Positions 32,020 through 43,442 of a DNA stretch of 64,000 nucleotides are shown here, piece after piece; positions within the stretch are counted from its first letter, which is position 1; the number at the start of each line of letters is the position of its first letter. The notes under the pieces are model-generated. The model was given only the letters and a program-made list of their open reading frames with translations, was not told the DNA's origin and ran no database searches. Where the stretch lies: positions 7,439,400 to 7,503,399 of the forward strand of contig OU015550.1 of the NCBI GenBank assembly GCA_907165065.1. The letters run 5' to 3'. The position numbers and the translations under genes were made by a program. Source of the DNA: Caprimulgus europaeus. Taxonomy: Eukaryota; Chordata; Aves; Caprimulgiformes; Caprimulgidae.

Positions 32020-34560
32020 TGGTGCCCGTCTTGTGTGTCCTGGTCCCTCCCTGCATCTCCTCTGGCCTGCTCTTTCTCACGCGATTTTTTTTCGGTGGGT
32101 TTTTTTTTTGGTTGTTGTTGGTTTTGGGTTGGTTTTTTGTTGTTCCCCTGTGCTTCCTTTCTCCATCTTATTCCGTGTGGATCCCTATCCCCATCATTTA
32201 GTTTTTCCCTCTCTCTGCCCTGTAGCCCATGGCTACTTTTCCCTTCTCCATCTCTCTCTGTCCAGCTCCTGGCCGCTATTTTTGCGTTCCTCCCTCTCTG
32301 CTTTTCAAAATTTTGTCTCTTTACCTAGTAGCCCTTTGCTATTTTTCTTCCCTTGTCTCGGTTTGTCTGGCTCCCTGTCCCTCTTTCTTCGTCCCTCCCT
32401 CTCTGCCACATTGCCTCTTGCTCCTTTCCTTTCTCCCTCCCTATCCATCCATCTCGCTGTCCCCGTTTTTAAACTTTCCTTCTCTCCTGGGTATCCCACC
32501 GCAGTTTGTTTTTTTTTTTTTTTCCCCTCTGTCTTTCTGTCCATCTCTCTGTCTCTAATTTTTAATTATTTCTCCTCTCTCTCTCTGGAAGCGTGTCAGG
32601 ACTTTTCCTCTTCTCAGTCGCTCTGCTCAGCTCCCTGTACTTGTGTTTTAACTCTTCCCTTGCTGCCATGCGGCCTGTTGCTCTCTCCCCTTTCTCTATC
32701 TTTCTCTGTGTGGTTCCCAGTCCCTTCCTGTGTTGAAGCCCATTGTGTTTGTTTTTTCTCCGTTTCTCTCTGGTATTTTTCATTGTCATCTTTCTCCATC
32801 TCTCTATCTGGCTCTGGATACCAATTTTTTAATTGCTCCTTCCCTTCTCTGTAGCCCATCTTCCCCCCGCCACCTCTGGCTCGCCGTCCCTGTGTTTTAA
32901 TTCCCCCATCTCTACCCTCAAGCTGTTGCTGCTCTTCCTGTGTGTGTGTTATGCTGTGTGCAGGTCTTTGTCCTTGTCTTTTCATTCCTCTCTCTTCTCC
33001 CTGTAGCCCCTCGCTATCATTTTTTTCCCACTGTCTCTCTGTTTGGCTCCGGATCCCCATTTTTCCCTTCCTTCCTTTCTCTGCCCTGTTGCCCCTTGCT
33101 ATTTTTTCTTTCTCCCTGTCTCTCTGCCTGGTTCCAGATCCCTATTTTTTCATTCCTCCCTCTCTGTCCTGTAGCCAATCGATATTTTTTCTTTTTCTGG
33201 CTTCCTGTCCATGTTGTTCAGTTTCTTCCTTCTTGGCCCTGTCGTGTGTTGCAATTCTGTTTCTTTCTCCCCCTCTCTTTTTCCTGCTCCCCATCCCTCA
33301 CTTTTAATCTGTGTCTCTTCTTTCTCTACTGCACTTTTTCTTTATTTCTGTCCCTATTTTTCAGTTCTTCCCTCTCTGATGCATAGACCAGTACTTTTTT
33401 CTTCATCTCTGTATCTGTCTCACTGTCCTCATTTTTTAATTCTTCCCTCTCTGCTCTGTACCCTGCCACTATTTTTGCATTTCTTTGTCACTTTCTGTCC
33501 AGCTGCCTGAACTTATTTAGTAATCCCTCCCTCTTCTTCCTGTTCCCTGGCATCTTTATCTCTCTCTGCCTGGCTCCCTGTCCCCAGTTTCTAATTCCTC
33601 CCTCTGCCCCGCCATAGCTTGTCTGTATCTTTCCCTCAGTCTCTGTCTCTGTCAGGCTTCCTGCCTTGGTTTTTTAATTCCATTATCCTCTGTCCCATAG
33701 CCCCGCACTATTTATCCGTGTTTCTCCATCTCTCTCTGTCCAGCTCCCTGCTGCTATTTTTTATTTCCTCCCTATCTGTCTTGTAGCCTGTCACTGTTTT
33801 TTTGGTGGGTTGTTTTGTTTTATCTTTCTCTGTCTCTCTGGCTAGATTCCTACCCAGCTTTGTGTTAAAGGGTTTTTTCCTCCCTGACCCTCTCTTTTTC
33901 CCTCTCTGTCTTTTTTTCCCCACTTTGCTGTACTCCTGTTCTTCTCTCTTCTCTTGCATCTAACTCCCTGTTCCTCTCTTTATTCTTTGGTTCTGGTCCC
34001 CATCCCTATTTTTTTTTCCCTGCTTTATCTCTCTGCCCCTCTTTTTCCGTCTCTCTCCCTCTGTGCTGTTCAGTGCCCCTGTCCTTCACCCCTATCCAAT
34101 GCCCCTCTCTCTTCCCCTGCCCGAGTATTTAATTTTCTGTCTGTGTCCCCTTCATCTTTTTTTGTATTCCTCTTCTCCTTCTTTTTTTTTGCTATTCCTC
34201 TGTTCTTCTGTCTGTCCCTTTCTTTCTCCCAATATCCTTCCATCCTGCCTCCCACCAGTATTTTTATTTCCTCCATCTCTGTTCTGTTCTCTATTCCTGT
34301 TTTTCTCTGTCACTCTGTCCTGATCCCTTCTTCTGACAATCCTGTTCTCCATAAGTCTTTTTTCTTTCCCTGTCTCTCTGTCCTGCTGCCTGTCCCTTTC
34401 TGTCTCTCTTCCTCTGTAGTTCTTCCTTTTTCTCTCTTTGTTCCTCTGTTCCTCCTGCTTCTATCTCTATCTTGCTCCATTTTCCTTTTTTTACTCTTTG
34501 ACATTCTGTCCTTCTTCTCGTTCCTATCTTTTCTGGATTGCTCTGTCCCATTGTTTCTTG
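32020..34560 (+). repeat. Degenerate pyrimidine-rich minisatellite, copy B (unit about 80-90 bases)
   Basis: This has the same unit as at 20.6-23.1 kb, with TGTAGCC anchors for example near 32,221, 32,850, 33,001, 33,170 and 33,782. Towards the right end (33.9-34.56 kb) the unit becomes less regular, with TCTGTCC/TTTTTC/CCCTGTC motifs. Many frames on both strands are open purely through composition. The array ends against the ERVL provirus. Confidence 0.85.
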
Positions 34561-34693
34561 CTATATCACTGTCAGAGCCTGGAACAGCCAGTACTCTGAG
34601 GATTCTTTGCAGCTCTCATAGAAACAGAATTAAGAAACAAACAAGGTCAGGTATTGGGCCAGGAGAGCCTGTAATCTTTATTAAGCAACAAGG

Positions 34694-34724
34694 TGTCCTA
34701 GTTTTTAGCTGACATATAGCTAAC
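34694..34724 (+). mobile_element. Stub of the 5' LTR of an ERVL provirus
   Basis: TGTCCTAGTTTTTAGCTGAC matches the first bases of the 3' LTR at 37,097 (TGTCCTGGTTTTTAGCTGAA). After about 30 bases the match stops and pol-type sequence begins, so most of the 5' LTR, the leader, gag and the first half of pol have been deleted. Confidence 0.6.
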
Positions 34725-36490
34725 GGACCAACCTGGAGCCTCTGGCAGAAAGCACTAGAGGAAACTTGAGGTTGACCCCTTGGGTTTTGGAGTTGTGGGT
34801 ACAAAGGACCTGAAGCCCACTATACTCCAACTGGAAAGGAGATATTGGCAGCGTATGAGGGAGTTCGAGCTGCTTCAGAAGTGATTGGTACTGAAGCACA
34901 GCTCCTCCTGGTGCCCCGATTGCCCATGCTTGGCTGGATGTTCAAAGGGAACGTTCCCTCTACACACCACGCTATTGATGCCACATGGAGTAAGTGGGTC
35001 GCACTGATCACACAACGGGCTTGGACAACAGGAAGCCCTGTTTGCCTGGGAACCCTAGAAGTGATCACGAACTGGCCAGAAAGCAAAGATTTCAGAATGT
35101 CACCTGAGGAAGAGGTAATGTGAGCTAATGAGGCTCCATCGTACAATGAACTATCAGATAATTAAAAACAATATGCTCTGTTTACTGATGGCTCCTGTCG
35201 TATTGTAGGAAAACATCGAAAGTGGAAAGCTGCTGTGTGGAGTCCCACCCGATGAGTCGCTGAGGCTACCAACAGAAAAGGTGAATCAAGCCAGTTTGCA
35301 GAGGTAAAAGCAATCCAGCTGGCCTTAGACATTGCTGAACGAGAAGGATGGCCAATGCTCTACCTCTGTATGGACTCATGGTGGCAAATGCCCTGTGGAG
35401 GTGGTTACAACAATGGAAAAAGAGCAACTGGCAGCGTAGTTGCAAACCCATCTGCGCTGCTGAATTATGGCAAGACATTGCTGCTTGACTAGAAAAGCTA
35501 GCTGTAAAAGTACGTCATGTAGATGCCCATGTGCCCAAGGGTCAAGCTACTGAAGAACATCAAAACAACCAACAGGTAGATAGAGCTGCTAAGATCAGAG
35601 TGTCTCAAGTAGACTTGGACTGGCAACAGACGGGTGAAAAATTTTTAGCCCGATGGGCCCATGATGCCTCAGGTCACCAAGGAAGAGATGCAACATATAG
35701 ATGGGCTTGTGATCGAGGGGTGGACTTAACCATAGACACTATTGCACAGGTTATTCATAAGTGTGAAACACATGCTGCGATCAAACAAGCCAAGAGGTTG
35801 AAACCTCTCTGGTATGGAGGATGATGGTTAAAATATAAATATGGGGAGGCCTGGCGGGTTGACTATATCACACTCCCACAAACCTGTAATGGTAAGTGCT
35901 ATGTGCTCACAATGGTGGAAACAATTACTGGATGGTTGGAGACCTATGCTGTGCCCCATGCCACTGCCCGGAACACTATACTGGGCCTTGAAGAGCAAGT
36001 CTTGTGGCGACATGGCACTCCAGACAGAATTGAGTCAGACAACGGGACCTATTTCTGAAACAATCTCATAGATAATTGGGCCAAAGAACATGGCATTGAG
36101 TGGGTGTATCACATTCCCTATCGTGCAGCAACCTCTGGGAAAGTCGAACGATGCAATGGGCTGCTGAAAACCACGCTCAAAGCAATGGATGGTGGAACTT
36201 TTAAACACTGGGATACACACTTAGCAAAAGCTACCTGGTTAGTCAACACCAGAGGATCAGCCAATTGAGCTGGCCCTGCCCAGTCAAAACTTTTACGTAC
36301 TGTGGAAGGGGACAAAGTCCCTGTAGTGCACATTAAGAATTTGCTTGGGAAAACAGTGTGGGTTATTCCTGCCTCAGGTAAAGGTAAGCCCATTCATGGG
36401 ATTACTTTTGCTCAAGGACCTGGATGTACCTGGTGGGTGATGCAGAAAGAGAAGTTTGATGTGTACCTCAGGGGACTTGATTTTAGGTGA
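34725..36490 (+). pseudogene. pol: ERVL-type endogenous retrovirus pol remnant (RT end, RNase H, integrase)
   Basis: Translated fragments in order show three parts. The region after the reverse transcriptase contains YKGPEAHYTPTGKEILA. An RNase H domain has LFTDGSC at about 35,178 and FAEVKAIQLALDIAE at about 35,300. An integrase follows, with an N-terminal His/Cys zinc motif (HDASGHQG...CETH, 35,660-35,780), the catalytic Asp residues in RVDYITLP (35,861) and SDNGTY (about 36,035), and the Glu in SGKVERCNG (about 36,140). A C-terminal part ends YLRGLDF. Integrase and its tail share one frame interrupted by TGA at 35,824, 36,056 and 36,266. RNase H is in another frame and has its own stops. 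The copy is therefore dead. The class is assigned from memory of ERVL proteins and the LTR. Confidence 0.8.
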
Positions 36491-37096
36491 AACTAGCCAA
36501 TGAATTGCATATCATCATTATTATAGTTGTTGTGTATCACACTAACAGTTTTCTATTAAGTATATTCCCAGGTTAACAAGGTGTGAACCCTGATTGGACC
36601 AGAATTGGTGCTTAATGACTTCTTTATGATCACCATCAGCAACCCTGGGCAGTGACTGTACCGAATAAAACCAACCACGAACTCCAGATACAGCATACAA
36701 CAGAGACTATACACTACCCCCCTATTACACCTGATGACATCAATTCCATTAACTGTACAAAATCCAATTACATCAGCTCCCATTAGCTACACAAGTTTAC
36801 ATTGTGTTTTAGTCTTTTTTAAAAAACAAAATCAAAAAACTATTACAACAGATGAAACCTGTAGTTATGGACTAAATGAACTCAATATATATATATTGAT
36901 GAGACAATCCATGAACTAAGGGTATGATAGTCGCATATATGTATATATATAAGTGTGTGTATATAGATAGATATATATATATGTATTTATTTTTATTTCT
37001 GTTCTTTTTTAAAAAAGGTAGTAGTAATTAATGTAAATCCATTAGGACATATGAAAACCTCAGCATGACGTAAATGGTATGGAATAAGGGGTGGAT
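36491..37096 (+). mobile_element. ERVL 3' internal region, with AT microsatellite and polypurine tract
   Basis: No env frame follows integrase, as expected for ERVL. An A/T dinucleotide-type microsatellite (TATATATA with GTGTGT and AGAT interruptions) lies at about 36,886-36,985. The purine-rich GGAATAAGGGGTGGA directly before the LTR is the likely polypurine tract that primes plus-strand synthesis. Confidence 0.6.
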
Positions 37097-37715
37097 TGTC
37101 CTGGTTTTTAGCTGAAATAGAGCTTGGTTTCTTTTTCAGTAGCTAGAATTGTGCTGTGTTTTGCTTTCAGACTTGCTCTGAGAGAAACACTGATAACATA
37201 CCAATATTTACATTTTTGTCACTGGAAGTGGAGGACTTTGTGTTCTGTTAGTCCACAAGCACAAGATTTAAGGGGGGTGAAGAATATTTAAATTGATAAA
37301 CTTAATTGACAGTTAGATATGCCAATGGGGTATTCCATATCATATCACGTCATGACCAGTATATTAGTGAGAGTCTCTTCCTCTTTCATCTCTCTCTGGC
37401 TTTTTGCTTGGGCTCTTGTTCTTCTGGGATTGCGGTTTCGGTTCGGGATTGTCACTCTTCCAGGATTGTTATCTGGGAACAGGCCGGGCTCGGTCAGGAG
37501 GGGGGTGAGCTATAACATTGGGTGTCACTCATTTGCATATTTTGTTAGTGTTATCATTATCACTACTATTTTAATATTAGTATTATTTCAAGTTTTCTCT
37601 CTATTATTAAACTGTTCTTATCTCAACCTACAAGCCTCCTTATCCTTGCCCCTCCAATCCTCTCCCCTATCCCCTGGGGGTGGGGGGGAAGTGGGTGAAC
37701 GGCTGTGTTGGCTGC
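37097..37715 (+). mobile_element. 3' LTR of the ERVL provirus
   Basis: It begins TGTCCTGGTTTTTAGCTG, the start I associate with avian ERVL LTRs, right after a polypurine tract. It contains an octamer-like ATTTGCAT near 37,530 and an ATTAAA polyadenylation-like signal near 37,604. It ends in a C/T-rich then G-rich segment (CCCCTGGGGGTGGGGGG near 37,672). The right end is estimated because the terminal CA and target-site duplication are not clear. Confidence 0.65.
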
Positions 37716-38214
37716 TAGCCAAGGGCCAGAAAGAAAAAGGTAAGAAAATGCAGAGAAATAGCTAAGCAAGAGAGAGTCACCACTGCAGATCCAAAGACAT
37801 CTCGTGGATCCAGTGCCTTTGTGTTCTGGTGGGGGAAGATCCTCTCCATCTTAGGTTTTAGTGGTTCTTAAATAGCCTGTTTCTGGTTTTCAACTTCCTC
37901 CTTCTAACAACAGTGGTTTCTATGACAGCAACATGTCTTGCATATGCTCACAACGATTGTATGTTGCTCCCAGTCCTTGTGCGCATGTACCCGTATCTTT
38001 TGGGGGTCATTACTTGTTGGGTGCCCCCATAACATGGGTGTCCTTTGGTTGGTCTGGTATTTGTGCAGGTGCAGAAGCCTTTTGTTACAGAGTAGAAACT
38101 GCAAGTGGCTGTATGGGACACTGCAAGTTGCTGTACAGGATTTCCCATCTTGTTCTGGCCAATGTCCAAGCGGTGTTTCAGACACACATGCTAAGCTTGG
38201 TCTATTACAGTGAC
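37716..38214. other. Spacer between provirus and satellite domain
   Basis: About 500 bases of moderate complexity with short overlapping frames on both strands (for example 37,933-38,325 plus). No domain, RNA gene or repeat is recognised. It merges at about 38,215 into the first units of the 52-base repeat. Confidence 0.5.
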
Positions 38215-38945
38215 ACTGTAATTCCATTCCCAAAGTACCTTAAGGTAACCCTACTTCTGGGGTGGAACCCTAATTCCACTCCCAAAGTCCCTAGGCGTAA
38301 CCCTACTTCCGGGATGGAATCTTAATTACACTCCAGAAGTCCCAAGGGGTATCCCAACTTCCCTGGTGGAACCCTAATTGCACTTGGGAAGTCACTCAAG
38401 GTAACCCTACTTCCAGGGTGGGACCCTGATTCCACTCCCAAAGTCCCTAGTGGTAACCCTACTTCCAGGACAGAACTCTAAATCCACACTGGAAGTCCCT
38501 GGGGATGTTCCTAATTGCGGGGTGGAACCCTACATCTAAAAGTTAAGTCCCTAGGGGTAAACCTACATTCGAGGACGGAACCCTAATTCCACTCCTGAGC
38601 TCCCTAGGTGTATCCTAACGTCCGTGGCGGAACACTTATTCCACATTGGAAGTCCCTAGGGGTAACCCTGCTTCTGAAGCGGAACCTTAATTCAACTCCT
38701 GAAATCCCTAGGGGTATCCCAACTTCTGGGGCGAAACCTTAATTCCACTCCTGAAGTCCCTAGAGGTGTCCAAACTTCTGGGGCGGAACACTAATTCCAC
38801 TCCCAAAGTTGCTAGGGGCAACCCTACTTCCAGGATGGAACCCTACTTCCACTCCCAAAGTCCCTAGGGCTACCTCTACTTCCGGGGCGGAACCTTAATT
38901 CCACTCCCAAAGTCCCTGGGGGTACCCCAAATTCCAAGGAGGAAC
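38215..38945 (-). repeat. Macro-unit 1, left arm: 52-bp repeat in CCCTAA orientation
   Basis: About 14 degenerate units of roughly 52 bases read GGAACCCTAATTCCACTCCC / AAAGTCCCTAGGGGTAACCC / TACTTCCGGGGC. This is the reverse complement of the unit filling the right arm from 39,406. Each unit contains an ACCCTAAT/ATTAGGGT core that resembles a telomeric hexamer, but the hexamer is not itself tandem. Confidence 0.85.
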
Positions 38946-39225
38946 AAAAGTTCTGCCCCGGAACCAAAGTTCCGGCTCACTAGTTCCAGCCGGACCCATT
39001 TCGGTGACGGCAGCGGAACCAAAGTTCCGGCTCACTAGTTCCAGCCGGACCCATTTCGGTGACGGCAGCGGAACCAAAGTTCCGGCTCACTAGTTCCAGC
39101 CGGACCCATTTCGGTGACGGCAGCGGAACCAAAGTTCCGGCTCACTAGTTCCAGCCGGACCCATTTCGGTGACTGCAGCGGAACCAAAGTGCCGGCTCAC
39201 TAGTTCCGGACGGACTGGAGGGGGA
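38946..39225 (+). repeat. Macro-unit 1, centre: 55-bp minisatellite, about 4 full copies
   Basis: The unit runs GGAACCAAAGTTCCGGCTCA / CTAGTTCCAGCCGGACCCAT / TTCGGTGACGGCAGC, 55 bases, with starts at 38,960, 39,015, 39,070, 39,125 and 39,180. The last copy ends in CCGGACGGACTGGAG. It contains the short palindrome GGAAC-CAAA-GTTCC. It lies exactly between the two oppositely oriented arms. Confidence 0.95.
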
Positions 39226-39405
39226 TTATTTTGCTCTTTTTTTTAATATATTTTTTTTTCCTCATTATTTTTCCCTTTTTTTCTTTTTTAATTTTATTCC
39301 TTTATTAATTTTCTAAATTTTAAAAATATTTTTTCTCTTTTTCTTTTTTTGTTATTCCTCTGGGTTTTTTTTTTTTTTTTCCCTTTTTTTGGTTTTTTTA
39401 TGACT
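39226..39405 (+). repeat. Macro-unit 1, T-rich spacer
   Basis: About 180 bases almost without G or C (TTTTTTTTAATATATTTTTT and variants), conserved in order in all three macro-units (43,262-43,442 and 61,986-62,180) with only T-run length differences. Confidence 0.9.
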
Positions 39406-41285
39406 TTTGGAGTGGAATTGGGGTTCTGCCCCACACATAGGGGTACCCTCAGGGACTTCCAGTGTGGAATTAGGGTTCCGTCCCGGAAGTAGGCGTACCC
39501 CTAGGGACTTTGGGAGTGGAATTAAGGTTCCACCTCAGAAGTAGGGTTACCCCTAGGGACTTCCTGAGTGGATTTAGGGTTCTGCCCCAGAACTATGGGT
39601 ACCCGTAGAGACTTTGGGAGTGGAATTAAGGTTCTGCTTCGCCAGCAGGGGTACCCCTAGGGACTTCCAATGTGGAATTAGTGTTCCGCCACGGATGTTG
39701 GGATACCCCTAGGGAGCTCAGGAGTGGAGTTAGGGTTTTGTCCTCTAAAGTAGGTTTATCCCTAGGGAGTTCCCTTTTAGATGTAGGGCTCCACCTTGCA
39801 ACTACGAACATCCCCAGGGACTTCCAGTGTGGATTTAGAGTTCTGTCCCGGACGTAGGGGTACCCCTAGGGACTTTGGGAGTGGAATTAGGTTTCTGTCC
39901 TGGAAGTAGGGTTACCTGTAAGGACTTTGGGAGTGGAATTAGGGTTCCGCCCCAGAAGTAGGGTTACCTCTAGGCACTTTGGGAGTGGAATTAAGGTTCT
40001 GCCCTGGAAGTAGGGTTACGCCTAGGGACTTCAGGAGTGGACCTAGGGTTTCGCCCCAGAAGTATTGATACCCTTAGGGACTTTGGGAGTGGCAGTAGGG
40101 TTCCACCCCGGAAGTAGGGGTACTGCTAGGGACTTTGGGAGTGGAATTAGGATTCTGCCCCAGAACTATGGGTACCCCTAGGGACTTTGGGAGTAGAATT
40201 AGGGTTCTGCCAGGGAAGTTGGGATTCCCCAAGAGACTTTTGGACTGTAAATAAGATTCCGTCCTGGAAGTAGGGGTACCCCCAGGGACTTCCGCTGTGG
40301 AATTAGGATTCTGCTCAGGAACTTGGGGTACCCCTAGGGAATTCCAGGATGGAATAGGGAGTTCCCCATGGGACTTCCAGTGTGGAATTAGGATTCTGCC
40401 CTGGAATTAGGGGTACCCTCAGTAACTTCCAGGGTAGAATTGGGGTTCCACCTTGAAACTAGGAGTACCCAAAGGAACTTCTGATGTGGAATTCAGGTTC
40501 CGCCCTGCAACCAGGGGTACCCCCAGGGACTTCCAGGGTACAATTAGGGTTTCACTCCGAAACCAGGGCTACCCCCGAGGACATTCGGTGTGGAATTAGG
40601 ATTCCTCCTTGCAACAAGGGGTACTCCTAGAGACTTCAGGTATGGAATTAGGGTTCAGCCCTGGAACTAGGGTTACCCCCAGGAAATTCCAGGGCAGAAT
40701 TAGGGTTCTACCAAGAAACTAGAGGTGCCCTCACAGACTTCCAGGGTGGAATTAGGGTTTCTCCCCGGAGCTAGGGGTACCCCTAAAGACTTCCGGTGAA
40801 GAATTAAGATTCTGCCCTGGAATTAGGGGTACCCCCAGGAACTTCTTGGGCAGAATTAGGGTTCCGCCAAGAAACTAGAGGTACGCTCATGCACTTCCAG
40901 GGTGGAATTAGGGTTCATCCCTCAACCTAGGGGTACCCCCAAGGATTTCCAGGGTACAATTAGGGTTCCACACTGAAACCAGGGGTACTCCTAGGGACTT
41001 TCGGTATGGAATTAGAGATCTGCCCTGCAACTTCGGGTGCCCCCAGTGAATCTTGGTATGGAATTAGGGTTCAGTTCTGCCACAAAGGGTTCCCCTAGGG
41101 ACTTCTGGTGTGGAATTAGGGTTCCACCTTAGAACTAAGAGTACCCCAAGGGATGTTCACTCTGGAATTAGGGTTTTTTTTTCCCCTGGAACTAGGGGTA
41201 CTCGCAGGGACTTCCAGGCTACAATTAGGGTTCAACACCAAAACCAGGGGTACTCCCAAGGACTTTTGGTGTGGAACCAGGGTCT
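39406..41285 (+). repeat. Macro-unit 1, right arm: 52-bp repeat in TTAGGG orientation
   Basis: About 36 units read GGGACTTTGGGAGTGGAATT / AGGGTTCTGCCCCGGAAGTA / GGGGTACCCCTA, with period close to 52 (anchors at 39,501, 39,553, 39,605 and 39,657). Units are 10-30% diverged from each other by eye. The right half shifts gradually to a variant with GACTTCCAGGGTAGAATTAG and GAAACTAGGGGTACCC. Confidence 0.9.
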
Positions 41286-41480
41286 CTGTTTGCAACCATC
41301 TCTCGTTTGCAACATCTCATTTTTTGTCTCCTTGTCCCACATTTCTTCTCTTTGTCCCTCTGTCTTTCCTCCTGCTTTCCTTTTCTCTATTTTGCTTTGG
41401 TCCTGCTGCCTTTGGGATTCTGTGGGGCTAGGTTGATGGTTCCACAATGCTGATTGGCTCCAGCAGTGGGTTGGGGCAGC
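41286..41480 (+). repeat. Macro-unit 1, pyrimidine tail linking to 190-bp satellite
   Basis: The segment with ATCTCTCGTTTGCAACATCT, CTTTGTCCCTCTGTCTTTCC and TTTGGTCCTGCTGCCTTTGG recurs at 45,328-45,465 and 62,415-62,560. Each time it follows the right arm. In units 1 and 2 it precedes 190-bp satellite. Confidence 0.85.
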
Positions 41481-41951
41481 CCCAGGTGGGACTCGTGAGC
41501 AGGCAGAGTTCGTTTGCAGTTTCAGAGCCCTGCCGGGCTCTCTCGGCAGTGTGGCTCCCGGGGAACGCAAATGCTCCTGGCAAGCCAGGCAAAGGCCTGA
41601 GGCCCGAGTTGAATGGGGCTATAAGTGCGTGGGCGGTTGCAGAAAAGATCCAGCAGCAGCTTTCAAGCCTGGCTCCTTTGGCCTTGGAGCAGGCAGCGTT
41701 AATTCGCAGTTTCAGAGCCCTGCCAGGCTCTCTCGGCAGTGTGGCTCCCGGGGAACGAAAACGCTGCTAGCGAGCCAGGCAAAGGACTGAGACCCGCGTT
41801 GAATGGGGCTATAAGTGCGTGGGCGGTTGGAGAAAAGATCCAGCAGCAGCTTTCAAGCCTGGCTCCTTTGGCCTTGGAGCAGGCAGCGTTCATTCGCAGT
41901 TTCAGAGCCCTGCCAGGCTCTCTCGGCATTTTGGCTCCCGGGGAACGCAAC
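41481..41951 (+). repeat. Short 190-bp satellite array, about 2.5 monomers
   Basis: A partial monomer (from about 41,495) and two full ones carry small variants (GGGAACGCAAATGC, GACCCGCG, GGCATTTTGG). The array breaks off at CCCGGGGAACGCAACTCCT, the same point in the monomer at which the large array ends at 61,008. Confidence 0.95.
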
Positions 41952-42775
41952 TCCTTAAGTTCCTAGGCGTAACCCTAGTTCTGGCGTGCAACCTTAAATC
42001 CACTCCCAAAGTTCCTCGCGTAACCCTACTTCCGGGATGGAATCTTAATTACACTCCAGAAGTCCCAAGGTGTATCCCAACTTCCCTGGTGGAACCCGAA
42101 TTGCACTTGGGAAGTCACTCAAGGTGACCCGTCTTCCAGGGTGGGACCCTGATTCCACTCTTAAAGTCCCTAGTGGTAACCCTACTTCCACGACAGAACT
42201 CTAAATCCACACTGGAAGTCCCTGGGGATGTTCCTAATTGCGGGGTGGAACCCTCCATCTAAAAGGTAAGTCCCTAGGGGTAAACCTACATTCGAGGACG
42301 GAACCCTAATTCCACTCCTGAGCTCCCTAGGTGTATCCTAACGTCCGTGGCGGAACACTTATTCCACATTGGAAGTCCCTTGGGGTAACCCAACTTCCCG
42401 GGCGGAACCCTAAGTCCACTCTCGAAGTCCCTGGGGATAACCTTTCTTTTTGCGCTGAACCTTAATTCCACTCCCGAAGTCCCTAGGGGTAACCCTGATT
42501 CTGAAGTGGAACCTTAATTCAACTCCTGAAATCCCTAGGGGTATCCCAACTTCTGGGGCGAAACCTTAATTCCACTCCTGAAGTCCCTAGAGGTGTCCAA
42601 ACTTCTGGGGCGGAACACTAATTCCACTCCCAAAGTTGCTAGGGGCAACCCTACTTCCAGGATGGAACCCTACTTCCACTCCCAAAGTCCCTAGGGCTAC
42701 CTCTACTTCCGGGGCGGAACCTTAATTCCACTCCCGAAGTCCCTGGGGGTACCCCAAATCCCAAGGAGGAACAAA
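41952..42775 (-). repeat. Macro-unit 2, left arm: 52-bp repeat, CCCTAA orientation
   Basis: This is nearly identical to macro-unit 1 but with two additional 52-bp units (around 42,371-42,475, containing CTTTCTTTTTGCGCTGAACC). The match offset moves from 3,723 bases before this insertion to 3,827 after it. Confidence 0.9.
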
Positions 42776-43261
42776 AGTTCTGCCCCGGAACCAAAGTTCC
42801 GGCTCACTAGTTCCAGCCGGACCCATTTCGGTGACGGCAGCGGAACCAAAGTGCCGGCTCACTAGTTCCAGCCGGACCCATTTCGGTGACGGCAGCGGAA
42901 CCAAAGTTCCGGCTCACTAGTTCCAGCCGGACCCATTTCGGTGACGGCAGCGGAACCAAAGTTCCGGCTCACTAGTTCCAGCCGGACCCATTTCGGTGAC
43001 GGCAGCGGAACCAAAGTGCCGGCTCACTAGTTCCAGCCGGACCCATTTCGGTGACGGCAGCGGAACCAAAGTTCCGGCTCACTAGTTCCAGCCGGACCCA
43101 TTTCGGTGACGGCAGCGGAACCAAAGTTCCGGCTCACTAGTTCCAGCCGGACCCATTTCGGTGACGGCAGCGGAACCAAAGTTCCGGCTCACTAGTTCCA
43201 GCCGGACCCATTTCGGTGACTGCAGCGGAACCAAAGTGCCGGCTCACTAGTTCTGGTCGGA
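42776..43261 (+). repeat. Macro-unit 2, centre: 55-bp minisatellite, about 8 full copies
   Basis: Starts occur every 55 bases from 42,787 to 43,227, four more units than macro-unit 1. Variant positions (AAAGTGCCGG versus AAAGTTCCGG, GACTGCAG versus GACGGCAG) suggest that the extra copies arose by duplication within the array. Confidence 0.95.
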
Positions 43262-43442
43262 CTGGAGCGGGGTTTTTTGCTCTTTTTTTTAATATATTTT
43301 TTTCCGCATTATTTTTCTGTTTTCTTTTCTTTTTTAATTTTATTCCTTTTTTTATTTTTCTAAATTTTAAAAATATTTTTTCTCTTTTTCTTTTTTTGTT
43401 ATTCCTCTGGGTTGCTTTTTTTTCCATTTTTGTTTTTTTTTA
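43262..43442 (+). repeat. Macro-unit 2, T-rich spacer
   Basis: This is the T-rich segment equivalent to 39,226-39,405, with small T-run length changes. A 75-codon Phe-rich open frame here is a composition artefact. Confidence 0.9.
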
